A stretch of 64,000 bases of DNA from Nymphaea colorata (GCF_008831285.2 NC_045146.1:23515703-23579702); one strand, 5' to 3'. Counted from the first letter of the stretch, positions 49,008 through 61,829 are shown. Translations and numbers: made by a program. The notes: generated by a model from the letters alone, not told the origin.

Positions 49008-52000
49008 TTCTCTCTGGAAGATTCTTAAGGGAGTTCGATCAGTTTTCTCACAGTAGCACTTCCACCTTCACATCTGTAGGGCCATGAGATGGTAAGATAA
49101 TTCAAAGGTAAGATGAGATAGTCATGGGGACTTGAGAGCAAGGAAACGAGAAAAGGCAGAAGAAGAAAAAGGAGGAGCGATGTCAATTTGGAGTTATGGT
49201 GGTTGGAGCAAATGTAGTTCACTCATTATGATGTTATGTACAGATAAATATAGTTCCTCCTGGATTGAAGCGATGCTCGATCTAGCTTATCATAATGAGC
49301 CGGAGAGCAGTTAACCTATGCTTAATGAAGTCAGCCTTAATCAGCGACATCCTTCTAATTTCAAAGTTGACATTCTCGGATTCGTTGACTGATGCCGAAC
49401 TGCAGACCTGTCTAATGCTTCCAGTTACATATTCTGAACAGCATGTTTCTTAAATTCTCGACGTGGTTGGGTTCATGACCTTTTATCGAAGCAATTTCTG
49501 AAGGAACCAAGTAATGGGGGCTTCTAGTGGAGGTCTGTATGGTGGGGAAGGTCAGAAAGAGCGAGCGAGAGAGAGAGAGAGGCCCCTCTTGAAGGCTCGG
49601 GGCTTGTATTTTCAGATGTACTGACTGTTACAAGTGATATGGAGACAGCGAACTCATGAAAGTTGTACACTCCTCTGTTCTAATAGTGGATTTCTTGCTT
49701 TTCCTTTGCCTGTGGCTGTTTGCTTTTACTTTTGCCGTTCGTGTTCTGCAGCATGATGTCATTTATGCTACTGGGGTAATAGATTGAGTGTTTCCGTTTT
49801 TTGCATTTTCAAGACGATTATCTTTTCACCATATGGAGTTTTGTTCTTCCCATCATCCAAGCTTGGAGTGATTAAGCTTTTAAGTAGCCTCAAGGCAAAT
49901 TCTTTTCCTTGTTGATCTTCTTAGAAAGTTCAATCCCAATCAAGTGAGTGGTATCTGTAGGACCGTGACCACCTTTATTTTAGTTGCTGCGATGGCATTT
50001 GTCTTCTCCTACTTATAATTCATGTCCCTATTTCTGCAGAGAATCCAATGAATCTCCATTATTTGTTCTTCCTAAGGTTGATATCATACTTTCATCTTCT
50101 CTTTTACAGCATAAAGGATATTCCTGATGGGTTTTGAATTTGACATCCTCAAATAGTACAATGAGACTATGATTTAGGAATTCCAGTGCCTTGCCTTGTT
50201 GGTTCTGAATATATATCGTCATCTAAGTGTTTGTTGGCCACTACGGTGTAGATAATTTCTGAGACAGTGGAATCCACATCAGTAACCTTGTCGGAAGTTG
50301 AAACTCCGGAAAAAGTATCGGGGAAGTGGAAAACGTGAAAAGGTGGCTATTTTCCGTGGTTGATACTCCTTGGTTCTTGTTTTCATTGTGATGGTAGCAA
50401 ATGAGGAAGATGGAGTTATCAACCGCACTTCCCTGCCTACCTCCAAACTGTAGTAGACTTGAGACTTTTTCCCGGTTTTGTATTCCCAATTAGGGATAGG
50501 TCCACAAATGCTTATCATTGTTAGCGGCATTCTAAACCTTGACTGGTTTTGCAGAGTTTCTCAGTCTTAGCTAGATATGGCATTTGCATCTCTCCATGTT
50601 ACCAGCTGGTTTAATACATTTCTAGGTTCTCCTTGGTCATGGAAAAATTTTGAATCCATTGGAAATTGATCTCAAATTAAACCAAATGTCTGTCTTTAGC
50701 ATTGGTATTATATGTTAACCCATAGTAGTAATGTTTAAATTACTGTTTCTTATGTGGTGTTTTGGCTGTGTTTATTTCTTTTATTGTATCTTTGGTAGCT
50801 TCTGTATAATATTCTTTTTCTTGGGAACAGAGAAACCACTCACAGTCGGTCGAAAAAGATCACCCAAAAGAGAAAAAGCACTCACAGGGTGAGTGGCCTT
50901 GTTATGTTGGTTTAACTTGTGGTACCTACAATGCTTCCCCAACAGTATCAAACACTGTAGGTTGAAAGCCCTTCTCAGACAAGTATCCCCAAACCCTGTC
51001 CTAGAAGAATCCACAGATCAGGGGTTAAAAATTCATGAACAAGGTACCTCTTTGACCGTGCCAACTGCTAGGGTTCTATGCATGATTTCCATAATTGCTG
51101 AAATAGGTAAAATTTCTGAAGTTGCTCAAACAGGCATTGATCTCTGAACTGTTGGAAGGAAGGAACACTTTCCTGCCCAATCAGTTGGCTTAGATAGAAT
51201 AACTCCAAATGGCCCAAGGCAGCATTTGATCAATCTTAAATTCCCGCCCGGGTCCTAGAACCTGTTGCGGCGGCGACTGACCAATCCATTTTATTTCAGA
51301 TCAGTTGGTTTACTCAGAACTGATGTCCAAAATACAAAAAGGAGAGATGCCAAGTATAAAACCTACCAATGAAGTATGGACATATGATCGTCGTATCGCA
51401 ACAGAAGCCCATTTAAGCATCTCCCTTGTGTTTGGTTTATGTCATACCCCTTGTGTCCCTTTCCAAAGCCTGCTTTTTATTAAACTGGATGTGTCTGTAT
51501 TGTTATACAAGTAAAAGAATATCATGTATTGCTGCAGGTAAATCCAATGTGTGTTAAATAAGAGATAAACATAACTCAAGATACCTCATGGTTTTACTGG
51601 TTTCTTACCCCACGTGGGTGTGGGTTGATGCAGATAGAGAAGAAAAACTGAACGGGCCAATCTCGCTGCTCTCTTTAGTCGAAGACAGCTAAACACACCG
51701 GAGGTCAAGTGAGAACGGGCTCTGATGAAGGGCCAAAGATGACCAAGACCCTCACACCATATGCAGCCTATTAAGACTCAAGAATGCTCATGACCAAGCA
51801 AATGTCATCACGGGAAAGAGAAATTTTCACGGCTTAAAGTGCAATGCAAATGCAATTGACATTAAGGAATTGAGCATTATATCGCTGAGAGTGGTGAGCA
51901 TATGATGTCATTTAGAACGGGCACACGAGGGATGCCAATGGAACTTTTTCCTGCTGTGGATCAGATTGTCTGACCCGTATCGGCAACGAACAAGTTTCAT

Positions 52001-54361
52001 CCTTTGATAATAAATCCCTTAGGGCGTATGCCGACGGTGGTGAGGAGTGTCTTAGACAGACGTTTGCTCGTTCAAACATGGCGCAAGTCGTCCCGCGACA
52101 CTATTCACAATTTTAACAAAAAAAAGTACAATTCCTCCTTGTTTTCTGCCGTGCGACGAAGGACACAAGGTAGAGGTTCGTGCTCCTGGCGTTCAAACCC
52201 AAACACGCCTTGGACATCACAGACGCTCTGTCGGTGAGGCGACAATAGGCGCGACAGGTTGACAAAGCGTGGCCATGTGTCTCCCAAGTTGGGAGTAAAA
52301 TTTCTTCAGCGAAAACAGAAAAAATTAACCAGTGCAACTTGCGTTTTGTGGCAGAGTAAATTTTTAGAAGACAGTAACCAAAAAAAAGTGCAAATATCTT
52401 CCATGGTTGGTCGTCTGGTCTTATTGGTTGATCTGCAAAACTTGTTTTTGAACAAAGCTTCAATTTGGTGAAGTTTTCTTTTCGCTGTGTATTTGAAAAG
52501 AACGAAATGATGCACCATTTCGCAGAAAAACGTCCGAAATATTGACATGAACAAGCCAACTCAGAGCCACCAATAAAAGCGTCTATGAGCAACCAAGTTG
52601 GCTTTGGACTTTCTCCCGCATTGATTGTCACCGACAACTTCGAGCTTTATTTGAATACCATCGATTTGTTATTGTTTAGCAACATAGTAGATTTCATAAT
52701 TTTTTTTATTTTACAAACTTATAGGAGACTATTCATTTGATATATTTAGCAAATTGATAGTTGTTCATAAGAGAACAACTTATTGATGTCCAACAATATA
52801 GCATGCCGCTTTGTCGGTATTCACAATATGTGCAACCTATGAAGCCAAGCTGCATAATTTTGGATACTAATGATCATCAGTGTAAATGGATTTTGGATAC
52901 TAATGAACATCAGTGTAGATGGTGAACCTATCTACAGGCTCCTGGAAATGGCTTACATCTGAACTATGTGACTTGAACATATCCTTCATAGATTTTATTA
53001 AATCGCATCATACTTCGAAGAGTTTCCACCTCTAATGAGTGACAGATTATACTGGGAACGCCAGAAGGGGTGGATGGCATGCCCAGTTTATTTAGATGCT
53101 TGCTATCTGTGAATGGAATCAATTAAAATAAACTGCTATCTTGGAAAACAAGATGTTTGAAACATAAGCTTCAATCTGAGGCAAATATCTGTCTAAGTAT
53201 GACTAGACAGCATCCATAATTTCGGCCTCACGTCACGAAAAACATTATAGACCTGTGGTTTCCTCACATTAACAATGCATAGAACTGTCGGCACGCCTGT
53301 GAATGCAGAAATTTTCGTGTCACATGCGCGTGCTTGCATGTTCATGTTCGCACAGTTAAACAACAGTAGACATTTGGCCTCTGAGGCCATAGATTAGGTA
53401 ATGGGACCAGATAAATGGTCAAAGGTGATCACTTGATTTATATGCATCAAAACACATTGCCATTAATAGGCAAGGGTGCCAATACTTAACCCAGATACAG
53501 TCCTCCGGGTTATTCTCCCAAAAATTTAGGAGATGCAATGAAATTGTTTCCTTTAACAGCACTACCTTAGACAGGATATGGAACCATTTCCAGAAACATT
53601 GGCATCAATTCTCGTAGAAGTCCCATGAGACATGTCGAATAAATCGGCAGACATATTACAGGAAAAAAGACCAACTTGCCAAAAGCCTTCGCACTTGGAA
53701 AAAGAAATCCAACTATGAGCCCATTAAGTTCTTCAACAGCATGTCCAAGAAGAAATATGGTGGTTCTTCTTCTTACGGGTCGGAATCATGCTTCCTCTAA
53801 ATTAGATGACAAGAAGAAAAAAAAAATCAAAAAACAAAGATAAAAAGACCATCTCAAACAACTTTCTTTGATCAATTATCCCGTATCCTGACCTTGTTAT
53901 TCCTTATGAATATCATCTAAAGGGATTTCTTAAGCTATTTCCATTATTAGCTTGACTAATGAAAGCATTTGAAGAACCGAAGCAACTGCTCTTTATCTCG
54001 AACAAAGAACAGAAGCATTTTTCAGGATCTGCAGAAAGGGGTATTGACAAGGACGACCAAAGAGACGACTACATTTCTGAGACTTTTCTATGTTGTAGCA
54101 TCTGGCGAAAATGGAACTCTGCCACAGACAGGACATCAATATGATCGAAATTCACATCTCAAATAGTACAAAGCCGCATTCACAACTACCCAAATCTCCA
54201 TTAACAAAAAAACCATCCAAAGTACTACTTCTTAAATCAAACCAAAAAATCAATTCATATCACGCAGATCCACAACAGATGAGGGTACATGGATAAAAAG
54301 AATCGAGTTCACACCATGAGCTCTATGTATAAAGTTAACCAGGCACAGTACGCTTCCTTTC
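49008..54361. other. Spacer between convergent mTERF and FLA genes
   Basis: This contains both 3' UTRs and otherwise no recognisable gene. A GA run lies at about 49567-49582. A 33-bp tandem duplication lies at 52858-52923. GC-richer sequence near 52020-52320 has open frames on both strands without a recognisable domain. Confidence 0.5.
52858..52923. repeat. 33-bp tandem duplication
   Basis: Two adjacent copies of ttttggatactaatga.catcagtgta.atgg start at about 52858 and 52891 and differ at two or three bases. Confidence 0.75.
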
Positions 54362-55138
54362 TTACAACAAAGCAGTAATGCCGCTAATCACCAGAAGGGA
54401 AGAAAGCAAGACTCCACCGCCCACAAGCCTAGATGTAGGTGCTGCCGAGGGTGAGGTAGTTGCAGGGGATGAATTTGGAGAACCATTTGTAGAAGACACC
54501 GACGACGAAGGGGAGATATCTGATACATTAGTGTCTGGAGCTGGAGCAGGCGCGGGCGCTGGAGGAGGGGCGGCGCCAAAGATTGCCTCAGGCAACAGCA
54601 CTCCACCAACTTGGTATACAGCAACCGGGTAGGTCGACAGAACGGCGCTGCCAATCTTGGTGGTAGTCCAGCCGCTGTAGACGTGAATGGTGCCAGAGTC
54701 ATCTGTGAAATTCAGAGTAAATGGTCCTCCTGCAAATGTGGCAACAGGGCTAAGTTTGCTCAGGTTACGGAAGTCGGCCAGGCTATAGAATTTGGGCAGT
54801 GAATGAAAAAGAAGCAAGTTTTTAAGCTGATCCTGTGTGAGGTTTGAAAGAGAAGGTTTTTTAAGGGAGGAGAATGCATCATCAGTAGGGACAAAGATTG
54901 TAACTCCCTGGTGACTGTCATTTGCTTGGTGTTGCAAGGTCTCAATCACTTTGGTGGATTCAAGATAGCTTAGAAACTGGTGGTATGGACCAGTGACAGT
55001 GAGCAGGTCTGTAAGGTTCACAGAAAAGGGAGCAGGGGCAGGAGCAGGGGATGGAGAGGGAGGTTTTGTTGCACCATAGGCCGCTGAACCGGTCATTAGA
55101 ATCATAATGGCAACCTTCAGAAACATAGCGCCCTCCAT
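54362..55138 (-). CDS. Fasciclin-like arabinogalactan protein, FLA7-like, GPI-anchored
   Basis: FLAs are cell-surface proteoglycans thought to act in cell adhesion and wall organisation. The frame from the ATG at 55138 gives 258 residues in one exon. A signal peptide covers about residues 1-23, ending AAYGA. A Pro/Ala/Ser glycomodule (PSPSPAPAPAP) follows at 27-37. One FAS1 domain spans about 40-188, with TIFVPTDDAF (80-89), a FHSLPKFYSL segment (111-120) and PVAVYQVGGVLLPEAIFG (171-188). A second glycomodule (PPPAPAPAPAPD) lies at 191-202, then a Ser/Thr/Pro-rich stretch, and a hydrophobic C-terminus (about 241-258) fits GPI-anchor addition. The domain order and wording resemble Arabidopsis FLA7 as I remember it. 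An ATG at 55160 lies in the presumed 5' UTR intron, so it is not used. Met5 is a possible alternative start. Confidence 0.92.
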   Translation of the reverse strand: MEGAMFLKVAIMILMTGSAAYGATKPPSPSPAPAPAPFSVNLTDLLTVTGPYHQFLSYLESTKVIETLQHQANDSHQGVTIFVPTDDAFSSLKKPSLSNLTQDQLKNLLLFHSLPKFYSLADFRNLSKLSPVATFAGGPFTLNFTDDSGTIHVYSGWTTTKIGSAVLSTYPVAVYQVGGVLLPEAIFGAAPPPAPAPAPAPDTNVSDISPSSSVSSTNGSPNSSPATTSPSAAPTSRLVGGGVLLSSLLVISGITALL

Positions 55139-55148
55139 CCTCAGATCC

Positions 55149-55836
55149 CTGAGAGGAGACATCACACAAACAAAAAAAAACAAAGAAAGAAACTAGCCTC
55201 GTCAGATCCGAACCCAAATCTGAGTCTACACAGCAGAAAAATTTGTGTTCAACAGTTCTAAGCATGTAAAGTGTAGAAAGCAAAAGAAGAAAACTGTTAG
55301 AAAGCAAAAGAAGAAAACTGTACCAGTGTATTACTCGTTGAAACCCTAAACTACCAGATCTATTTCTGCATTCAGCCATTCACATATAGAAGCAAGATTC
55401 CTCAATAGAAAACTACATCAAGATGGCTTAGTAAAGCTAAGATACCAAAAAAACGAACCAAGATTCTTCCGAACTGGATGTCCTTTCCCACATTCATAAA
55501 ACGCTGAGTGTTTCTACAAAGGTATGGGGTTCCTACCTCAACAACTTCGTTTTTTTTGCTCCAACGGCATAATGTCGAAGAATACTACCCAATGCTCGAG
55601 GGAGAAAATAAAACACAGCAGTGCTGGGGAAATAAACAAAGAACCAAAAACAAATATCTTCCTGAAAATCCCATTCTTCAGCTACAGTGTTACTCCTAAA
55701 CATTCATGCGAAATGCATTCACCCAAAAAGTCAACACATCCAAGTGACTACAGTGTTACTCACTCTTTGCTCAGAAACTCGGCAGTAGATGAAAAGAGCA
55801 AGTTGCAGCAGTAGTTGCAGAGACAAAGAAACGCAC
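55149..55836 (-). other. Inferred 5' UTR intron of the FLA gene
   Basis: On the minus strand, a donor AAG|gtgcgt at 55836 and a strong pyrimidine-rich acceptor tctcctctcag, ending at 55149, bracket 688 bp. The acceptor sits 10 bases before the FLA ATG. The donor sits some 75-80 bases downstream of a TATA box. Splicing would remove an upstream in-frame ATG. This is inferred from consensus sites only. Confidence 0.6.
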
Positions 55837-55840
55837 CTTA

Positions 55841-55860
55841 GAGAGAGAGAGAGAGAGAGA
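55841..55860. repeat. (GA)10 microsatellite in the FLA leader
   Basis: A GA run, CT-rich on the coding strand, lies between the TATA box and the inferred donor. This is typical of a plant 5' leader. Confidence 0.8.
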
Positions 55861-55910
55861 TGCAGTCGGTCGATTAGGTCAAGGGTAACATGGAAGGGTT
55901 TTATTGAAGA

Positions 55911-55917
55911 TTATATA
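55911..55917 (-). promoter_or_regulatory. TATA box of the FLA gene
   Basis: The minus strand reads ttctatataatc, giving TATATAA. With normal spacing, transcription would start near 55880, about 45 bases before the inferred 5' UTR donor. The fit of TATA box, CT-rich leader and intron supports the gene model. Confidence 0.55.
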
Positions 55918-57049
55918 GAAAAGGTAGGCATGTGATTTAAGAGTATGTGATGCGGAAAAGTTCTGGTGCCAGCCGGTGGGGGTCGGTATGAGGGGGACTT
56001 TTGCTTGTGCGAATGACTTTCCAACTCCTTTTCTGTCTTTTATTAAGGAGAAACGAGATCAGATCTGGTCGCTTCATGAATATGTTTTCAATTGAACTTG
56101 CATCTTTACTGTCAGTTGCATTCATCCGAGCTTCGATCATTTACGTGCAGGCGGTGGAGACCACCTGAAACACATTATTAAGGCTCATAATAGCTGCCAT
56201 CTATCGTTCCAAGATGGAAAAAGAAACACTACATATCAAACTCCTGTTACACAACCTCTTGCCTAAATTGTAAACCCAGTTTCAATTTTGCAGCAAGTGA
56301 TTTGCTTGTTTCAAAATGTAAATCATCTCGCACTAATTATTATTAAGCTCCCCACTGTACCTTTCTCGGCCTTTTAGTCTTGATCGAAACAACGCCCCAA
56401 AACTGAACCACTACAACAAATAGCCATTTTTGAGTCTCTGAACTCGTTATAGAAGGATTGTATCTGAGTCTGTATCAAAGCAATGGCTCGAGTTGGGGTT
56501 AATTTAGACCCACTCAGTTCATGTAAGTGGGTCCCTGAGGATTGGTGTGAAAAGAGCCTTGCATTTGGTGGCAGATAGAAGGCAGTAATTTGAGTTAGCA
56601 ATTCAGGTAGGCTATCAAAATCGCCCGTGTTCTCCAATTCTTTAGTAATCGCTTTGGAATTACAAGCTGGCCTGTTCCTTCCAACCAACCTGGTAACCCA
56701 ATTGAAGAAATGATGATGTTCTTGTCCCCTTCCTCAACTTTGTTCCTTTTCTTCTACATTCTTTCTGTTCATTGTCGGTCGCCATTGCCATCCTTGCATT
56801 GCCAACTAAGAGATGTGAAATCTTGCGAACACGTGATGCTGAAACTTTATTCAAGGATTTTTTTTTCTGTTTTAATATATATTTCAAGGATGGTGTGCTC
56901 CTTTATATTTGGTGAGAGGTAGCTGTTGTGTCGATTTTTAGCCATTTTCTTCTTCCAGATGGGCGTGAATCCACCCACTTCTCTTCAAGGCGTGCAAGCT
57001 CTAAATTAATAACACTGGAAAGCTGCAATATATTGGACTCCTAGCTGAA

Positions 57050-57362
57050 ATGCTATAATTTAAAAAATTTTGGTTTTGTGAAAACCAATTTTGTTGAAAT
57101 TCGGAGTTTTGTAAAACTTGGTTTGGATGTTTAGATGACGAGTGAAAAACTTGGTTTAAAAGCAGTTTTGCTTGAAAAACATGGGGGCAGGCAGCTTTTT
57201 CAAGCCGGTTATGGAAACCAAGTTTTGGCAAAACTGGATTTTAACTAAATCAACTTTTAATGTCATTCAACATTCTTAAAATTGAGTTTGGGGACAAACC
57301 CAGGTTTTATCTCCGGAAACTTGGTTTTAGTTTGTCATCCAAACACTCCTTAAAACTCATTC
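57050..57362. mobile_element. Decayed inverted-repeat element with AAACTTGGTTT words
   Basis: The words aaacttggtttt and aaaaccaagttt recur in both orientations through about 300 bp, together with gtttggatg near the left and catccaaacactcctta near the right. Such ends (GTTTGGATG...CATCCAAACAC) are common in small plant DNA transposons. Terminal repeats are imperfect and no target duplication was established. Confidence 0.4.
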
Positions 57363-57489
57363 ATGTATCTCATCTTATCACTTTTTCTTTTTTCTTTTTT
57401 TTTTTTAATACCAATGCAATTCCAGAGAAACCCTGGGCCAAGAGACTTTATCATTGGCTCAACATAATTGCTTAGACTTGTATAAAGGG

Positions 57490-57560
57490 TTGGCACTCAT
57501 AAAAATTAAACTAATGACTTGCCTCACAGTCCACCCAACCAGTTACTCCAAACTCTTTGG
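57490..57560 (-). mobile_element. Decayed SINE-like head, related to the copy near 60955
   Basis: Read on the minus strand, tggagtaactgg (A-box-like) is followed about 25 bp later by ttagtttaattttt in the B-box position. The segment aggcaagtcattagttt matches aggcaagtcatgagttc in the copy near 60955, which supports common origin. Confidence 0.45.
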
Positions 57561-57712
57561 GACACATTTTTCAAATTCCATTAATGCATCAGGTCCAGCT
57601 CTTGTTGCCTCAGGATACATTTGGGAATAAAAAAGATAAAGTCGACTTTATAAATGTAATATAATTTATAATCTCGTATCTAAAATCATGAAAGATCCTG
57701 GGAGACTTATAG

Positions 57713-58045
57713 GTCATGTTTGATTAGATCTTAGGTCGGCAGTGATCTATATCTACGGTTTTGTAGTCCAAAGCCCCCTCCCTTTTTTCCCCAATTGGAT
57801 CTAAAATCCATGCTTTTTACACTATAGTGTGGATTTGAGATCCACGTTAGGGGTGGATAAAACTGTGGATTTCAGTTGTCATGGATTTTAGTTCTCCTCG
57901 GACCTATATTGATAATCAAACGCTTTTAAAAGGAGATTTCTTAAGAGATAGATTATCCTCATTTCTAGTCTTTTTAGAACTAAAACCAAAACTATTGCGG
58001 ATTGAGGTTGAGATCCATCAAATTGGGTGCCTGAATCAAATGGGA
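57713..58045. mobile_element. Possible decayed MITE rich in GATCC/GGATTT words
   Basis: The left side reads gtcatgtttgattagatctt and the right side, on the other strand, ggcacccaatttgatggatctc. Internal tggatttgagatccac and related words occur in both orientations. The layout is like that near 43718. Boundaries are uncertain. Confidence 0.3.
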
Positions 58046-58590
58046 GTGAATTGCATTGTTATTATGGTATCAGATCTGATTCAATACTTATACTTAAGGT
58101 CTCACACATTTGGATGTGTATGCATAAAAAAAATGTAGATTGTAGCACTCTAAAAGTTTACTCTCATATTTATTATCATTGTTTTAATTTTTATCCTTTT
58201 CGGGATTAGAATAGAAGCTAGTAGAAGAGTGGACAAGGTTATTACGGTGCAAAAGTTATTTATTAACATAACTTATTTTCCAAGGCTCACGGACGGGTTC
58301 AATCTTGCGTGCGAGGTCTTTTGATTTTAATGTTGTAAAAATTGGTCTGCATTAATTGGTCAATTACAATGGAATTGGTTGTTGAAAGTTTTTTATTTTA
58401 AATTATTTTGATATTTTTTTCATTTATTTTAAAGAAGCATAATAATAATAATAATAATCCAATTCATGACCGGGCCGTTTCTTCAAATATTCCACATTTT
58501 TACAACACTGGTTCTATGATTACTTTAGAACCGGTTTAAATCATCTTACTATTTGCTGATGTCGTTCCCATCATTGATTTCTAGAAGTTT

Positions 58591-58624
58591 TTCCGAATCT
58601 GTCGTATTAATACGACAGGCGGAA
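58591..58624. repeat. Perfect 20-bp palindrome within a larger inverted repeat
   Basis: Positions 58599-58618 read ctgtcgtattaatacgacag, which equals its own reverse complement. Outer arms ttccg (58591-58595) and cggaa (58620-58624) extend the symmetry with a small asymmetry. No gene is near enough to suggest a terminator. Confidence 0.85.
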
Positions 58625-60954
58625 AGCCAGATTCCCCATACGTAAGAAGCTTGTCTTCTTCTTATCAAGAGCAAACCTCGCGGACCGGGCCATTCGATAG
58701 GCTTCCTCTTCCAGCAGCGAACTTCGAGAATGCAGCGGCAGCCACCATCTCCCGAAAATTAGGCAACTTCATAAGAAAGCTCAAAGCTCAAGGTAGAGGA
58801 TGACAAAAGTTGGCTTGGTTCAGGATACTGCCCTGCATCAACGTCACTCTTCATAAATCCTCCTGACACGAACTGCGGTAGTATTTGAATGTCATACTAC
58901 AAACTTGGCGTTTTCGAATTAAAAACAAGCTTTTTGAAATGGGTACGTAATATGGCAGATGGATTAATTCTAAGACTCCACTTACAGCAAATCAGGCTGT
59001 CCCCAACCCATACTTGAGATTCACATCTGAATCTCGTTTGCACCAATCAATGTAGAATGAGAAGCTTAAATCACGACATGACTACTTTTACACATACTTT
59101 GTAATGCTATTGACAATCACAAAGGAGCTATCAGTATGATCACCATAAACGTAGGGTTGCAAGAGAAAGCCCCTCAAACTTTCTTTTTATTATCATTAAG
59201 AAACTATCTTTATCTCCTGCTACATATGATGTTCCCTTAGGTTACTTTGAAATGGAAAGCCTTAAAGTGATCCACCTAACCAAATATGAAAACTGTTTGT
59301 GTGTTTTAGAAAGAGCGAGAGAGGATAAACAGTCTCATAACATTTCACTAAGACCTCCCAACAAGCTGTTAGGAAGGCAGAGAATGTCAAAGGGTAGAAC
59401 TAGCAAGAGATTTAAGTGATAGATAATGTACCGAAAATTACCACAGCAGGTTCAAGCCCCTTGATAAGAGAAGCAACACTGCAAGAGATTCATTTGCCAA
59501 GTCGCCTAGTCTCCACCTTCGTGCAGTCCCAAAATAAGTGTTCAACTGTCTCTTCTTCATTGAGGCATAGTTCTCAGCGGCTTGGAAATTAGAAGCCCGA
59601 CCTCTTTAATGCGTCTCGTGCTTGGATCTTTCTCTGCGTAAGCCAAGCCAGCATTATTATAGTTTCTTTAATTTGGCCAAAACGAGAGAGAGACCAAAAG
59701 TTGTAGACCAATTCCACATCCAAGGACAATGAAGGAGTGCCTCAATGTGGCAAGCCCATTATATTAAAAGCTCCCCAAATAAAATTTATCTTAAAAACTC
59801 ATTCTATTGTTGGTGCTTGCTAGTTGGTGAGAGACAATTAAACTCGTTCTGTTGTAAGCAAAATCCTGTGCGTTCTTGTTGGCATGAGACAATATTAATT
59901 CCTAATGCTCATGGAATTTTTTCCTTCTTGAACGCAAATTTATTGGTAGAGCATCACATTCCAAGACTCCTTTCTCTTTGTTCGATGGCAACGTATATAT
60001 ATATATATATATCATAACTTAAAACATGGTCCTTGTTCTTGGAAACCAAGCCAACTTTTTTTCGTGACTGGGCACCAAAACATAGGCAATGACTAGCTTT
60101 TCAATTTCCCTGGAAAACGTTCATGTGTTTGTCATGGAAGTAACCCATTTAGTGCCAGTCTGTGGTCTTAATCCGGTTCGAATTTTTCAACCCATTTTCG
60201 CGTTTAATCTAGTCTTCTTCTTTGCAGATTGTATCATCTCATATGCTGCATTGGATTTTGATCATATTTCATTATGGTTTATATAATGTGTGAATTTATT
60301 AACCCAGCCTTAAACCTTAACCCTTTCTAGCTTTGGAACGATGTACGTATTTTTACCGTAGCCAGGACACCTCAAGTTCAGCACGCATAATTTTTTGCCA
60401 TGTTTTCTCGAACGTCGGACTAGCTTCATTTTGTTATGTTCTATCAGGCACTTAAAATTTAATTTAATATCCTTAACTATAATTTCCCCATAATAGTTTA
60501 AAAGTTGAATGATGCGTTAATGTCTACCCCGAATAAGCACAAATTAGGTCCCGTTCAAAAGAAAATCTCATAAACACTAATTTCTAATTAATGCAAACTA
60601 TTCGTGTTAATACAAAGCACATGCACGAGAAAAACTTGACATAAATGCTAATTTATTCATTCAAAAAACAGCTTTGCTCTCATCGTTAAGTATAGATAAT
60701 TGCTGCAATGACAGATCGGGGAGTGGTCTCGGAAGGCCGGATTAAAAGCGAGGAACCGATCAGCTATAGATGTTCATAAGGTCTGTGTTTGATCAAATTC
60801 CGTTTTGGCCCGTTTCATTGTTGAGATCGGATGGCATAATACAGAATCTTTGATTTCTTTCAATCATCCGAGTTGTGAGATCCAAAGGGGTTGGTTTTAG
60901 TGGGATATGTAACACAATCTTTAATACGAGACTAAACATTTGAAACTTTACAGG

Positions 60955-61166
60955 ATAAGCCAGATAGCAGTAAGACAAACCCAAAGATTTAAGGCAAGTC
61001 ATGAGTTCAAACCTGGCTCTAGCTCCGCCATGCTTACCTGGGTCAAGATTCTTACGTCTTAGAGTCCAAGGAGACTTCGTCTCAGAGTTTTTCACCATTG
61101 AGAATGCTAGCATAGGCGTAGCAAGTTAAACCAGCGAAGTTCTCTGCAATCAAAAAAGAAAAAGAG
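60955..61166 (+). mobile_element. tRNA-derived SINE candidate (Au-like layout)
   Basis: An A-box-like tagcagtaagac starts at 60965 and a B-box-like gagttcaaacc at 61003. A non-tRNA body follows to an A-rich tail (caaaaaagaaaaagag) at 61151-61166. Total length is about 210 bp. The layout is that of a short plant SINE. Target duplication was not resolved. Confidence 0.55.
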
Positions 61167-61204
61167 AATCCACAGCTGCCGATTTGTATCAGGAAATCCT
61201 TTAC

Positions 61205-61278
61205 ACATCTGGGTGTGGGTGTGTGTGCATGCATGCGTGTGTGTAAGAGAGAGAGGGAGAGGGAGAGGGAGAGAGAGA
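61205..61278. repeat. GT and GA/GGGAGA simple repeats
   Basis: gtgtgggtgtgtgtgcatgcatgcgtgtgtgt is interrupted once and followed by aagagagagagggagagggagagggagagagag. Confidence 0.8.
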
Positions 61279-61829
61279 TTTATTATGATGAATTACAAAG
61301 TTAGGAGAATCATGCTATTTCCACTTGGTGCTAATCATGCAGTGGTGGCCAAAGCAGCATGCAGCGGGATCATGTGATCTGTGATCATGGCCAAAGCACT
61401 TCCCAGCGCTTTCCAACATTCCCATGGGGTGAAATTCAAATTATTCATGTGAGCAATGTACAGTACTACAAACTCATAGAGCCCACAGTTTGGGTTTTGG
61501 AGTTCACTCACTAGTCACCACCTTTTCTTCCCTCGACCACATTTTCGGCCTACTCCTCCGAAGCTTTTAGAGTTTTGATCATGATTCATGTCATGGGGGC
61601 ATACCACAATATCCCCAAAAAGAGGCCTTATATATACTTGTTGCTACTTGCTTATCCAAAGGAAAAGAAAGCATGTAGCTCCATGTTCTAACACGCCGAT
61701 GGAAGGCGTTGGATTGTGATGGACTAAGCTGATAAGGTTTGTTACAAAACTTTGAGGCGAAGCATTGGGTTTGACTCGAGCTTGCTCAAAAAAACTTGGC
61801 TTGAACTCCACTCGACTTGTAGCCGTAGG

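Noticed and set aside
52113..52637. 174-codon minus-strand frame
   Set aside because: No recognisable domain, no conserved start context and overlapping frames on both strands; left as spacer.
58599..58618. Phage T7-like promoter core inside the palindrome
   Set aside because: Only nine bases match (taatacgac) and the required downstream promoter bases are absent; plant nuclear DNA has no such polymerase.
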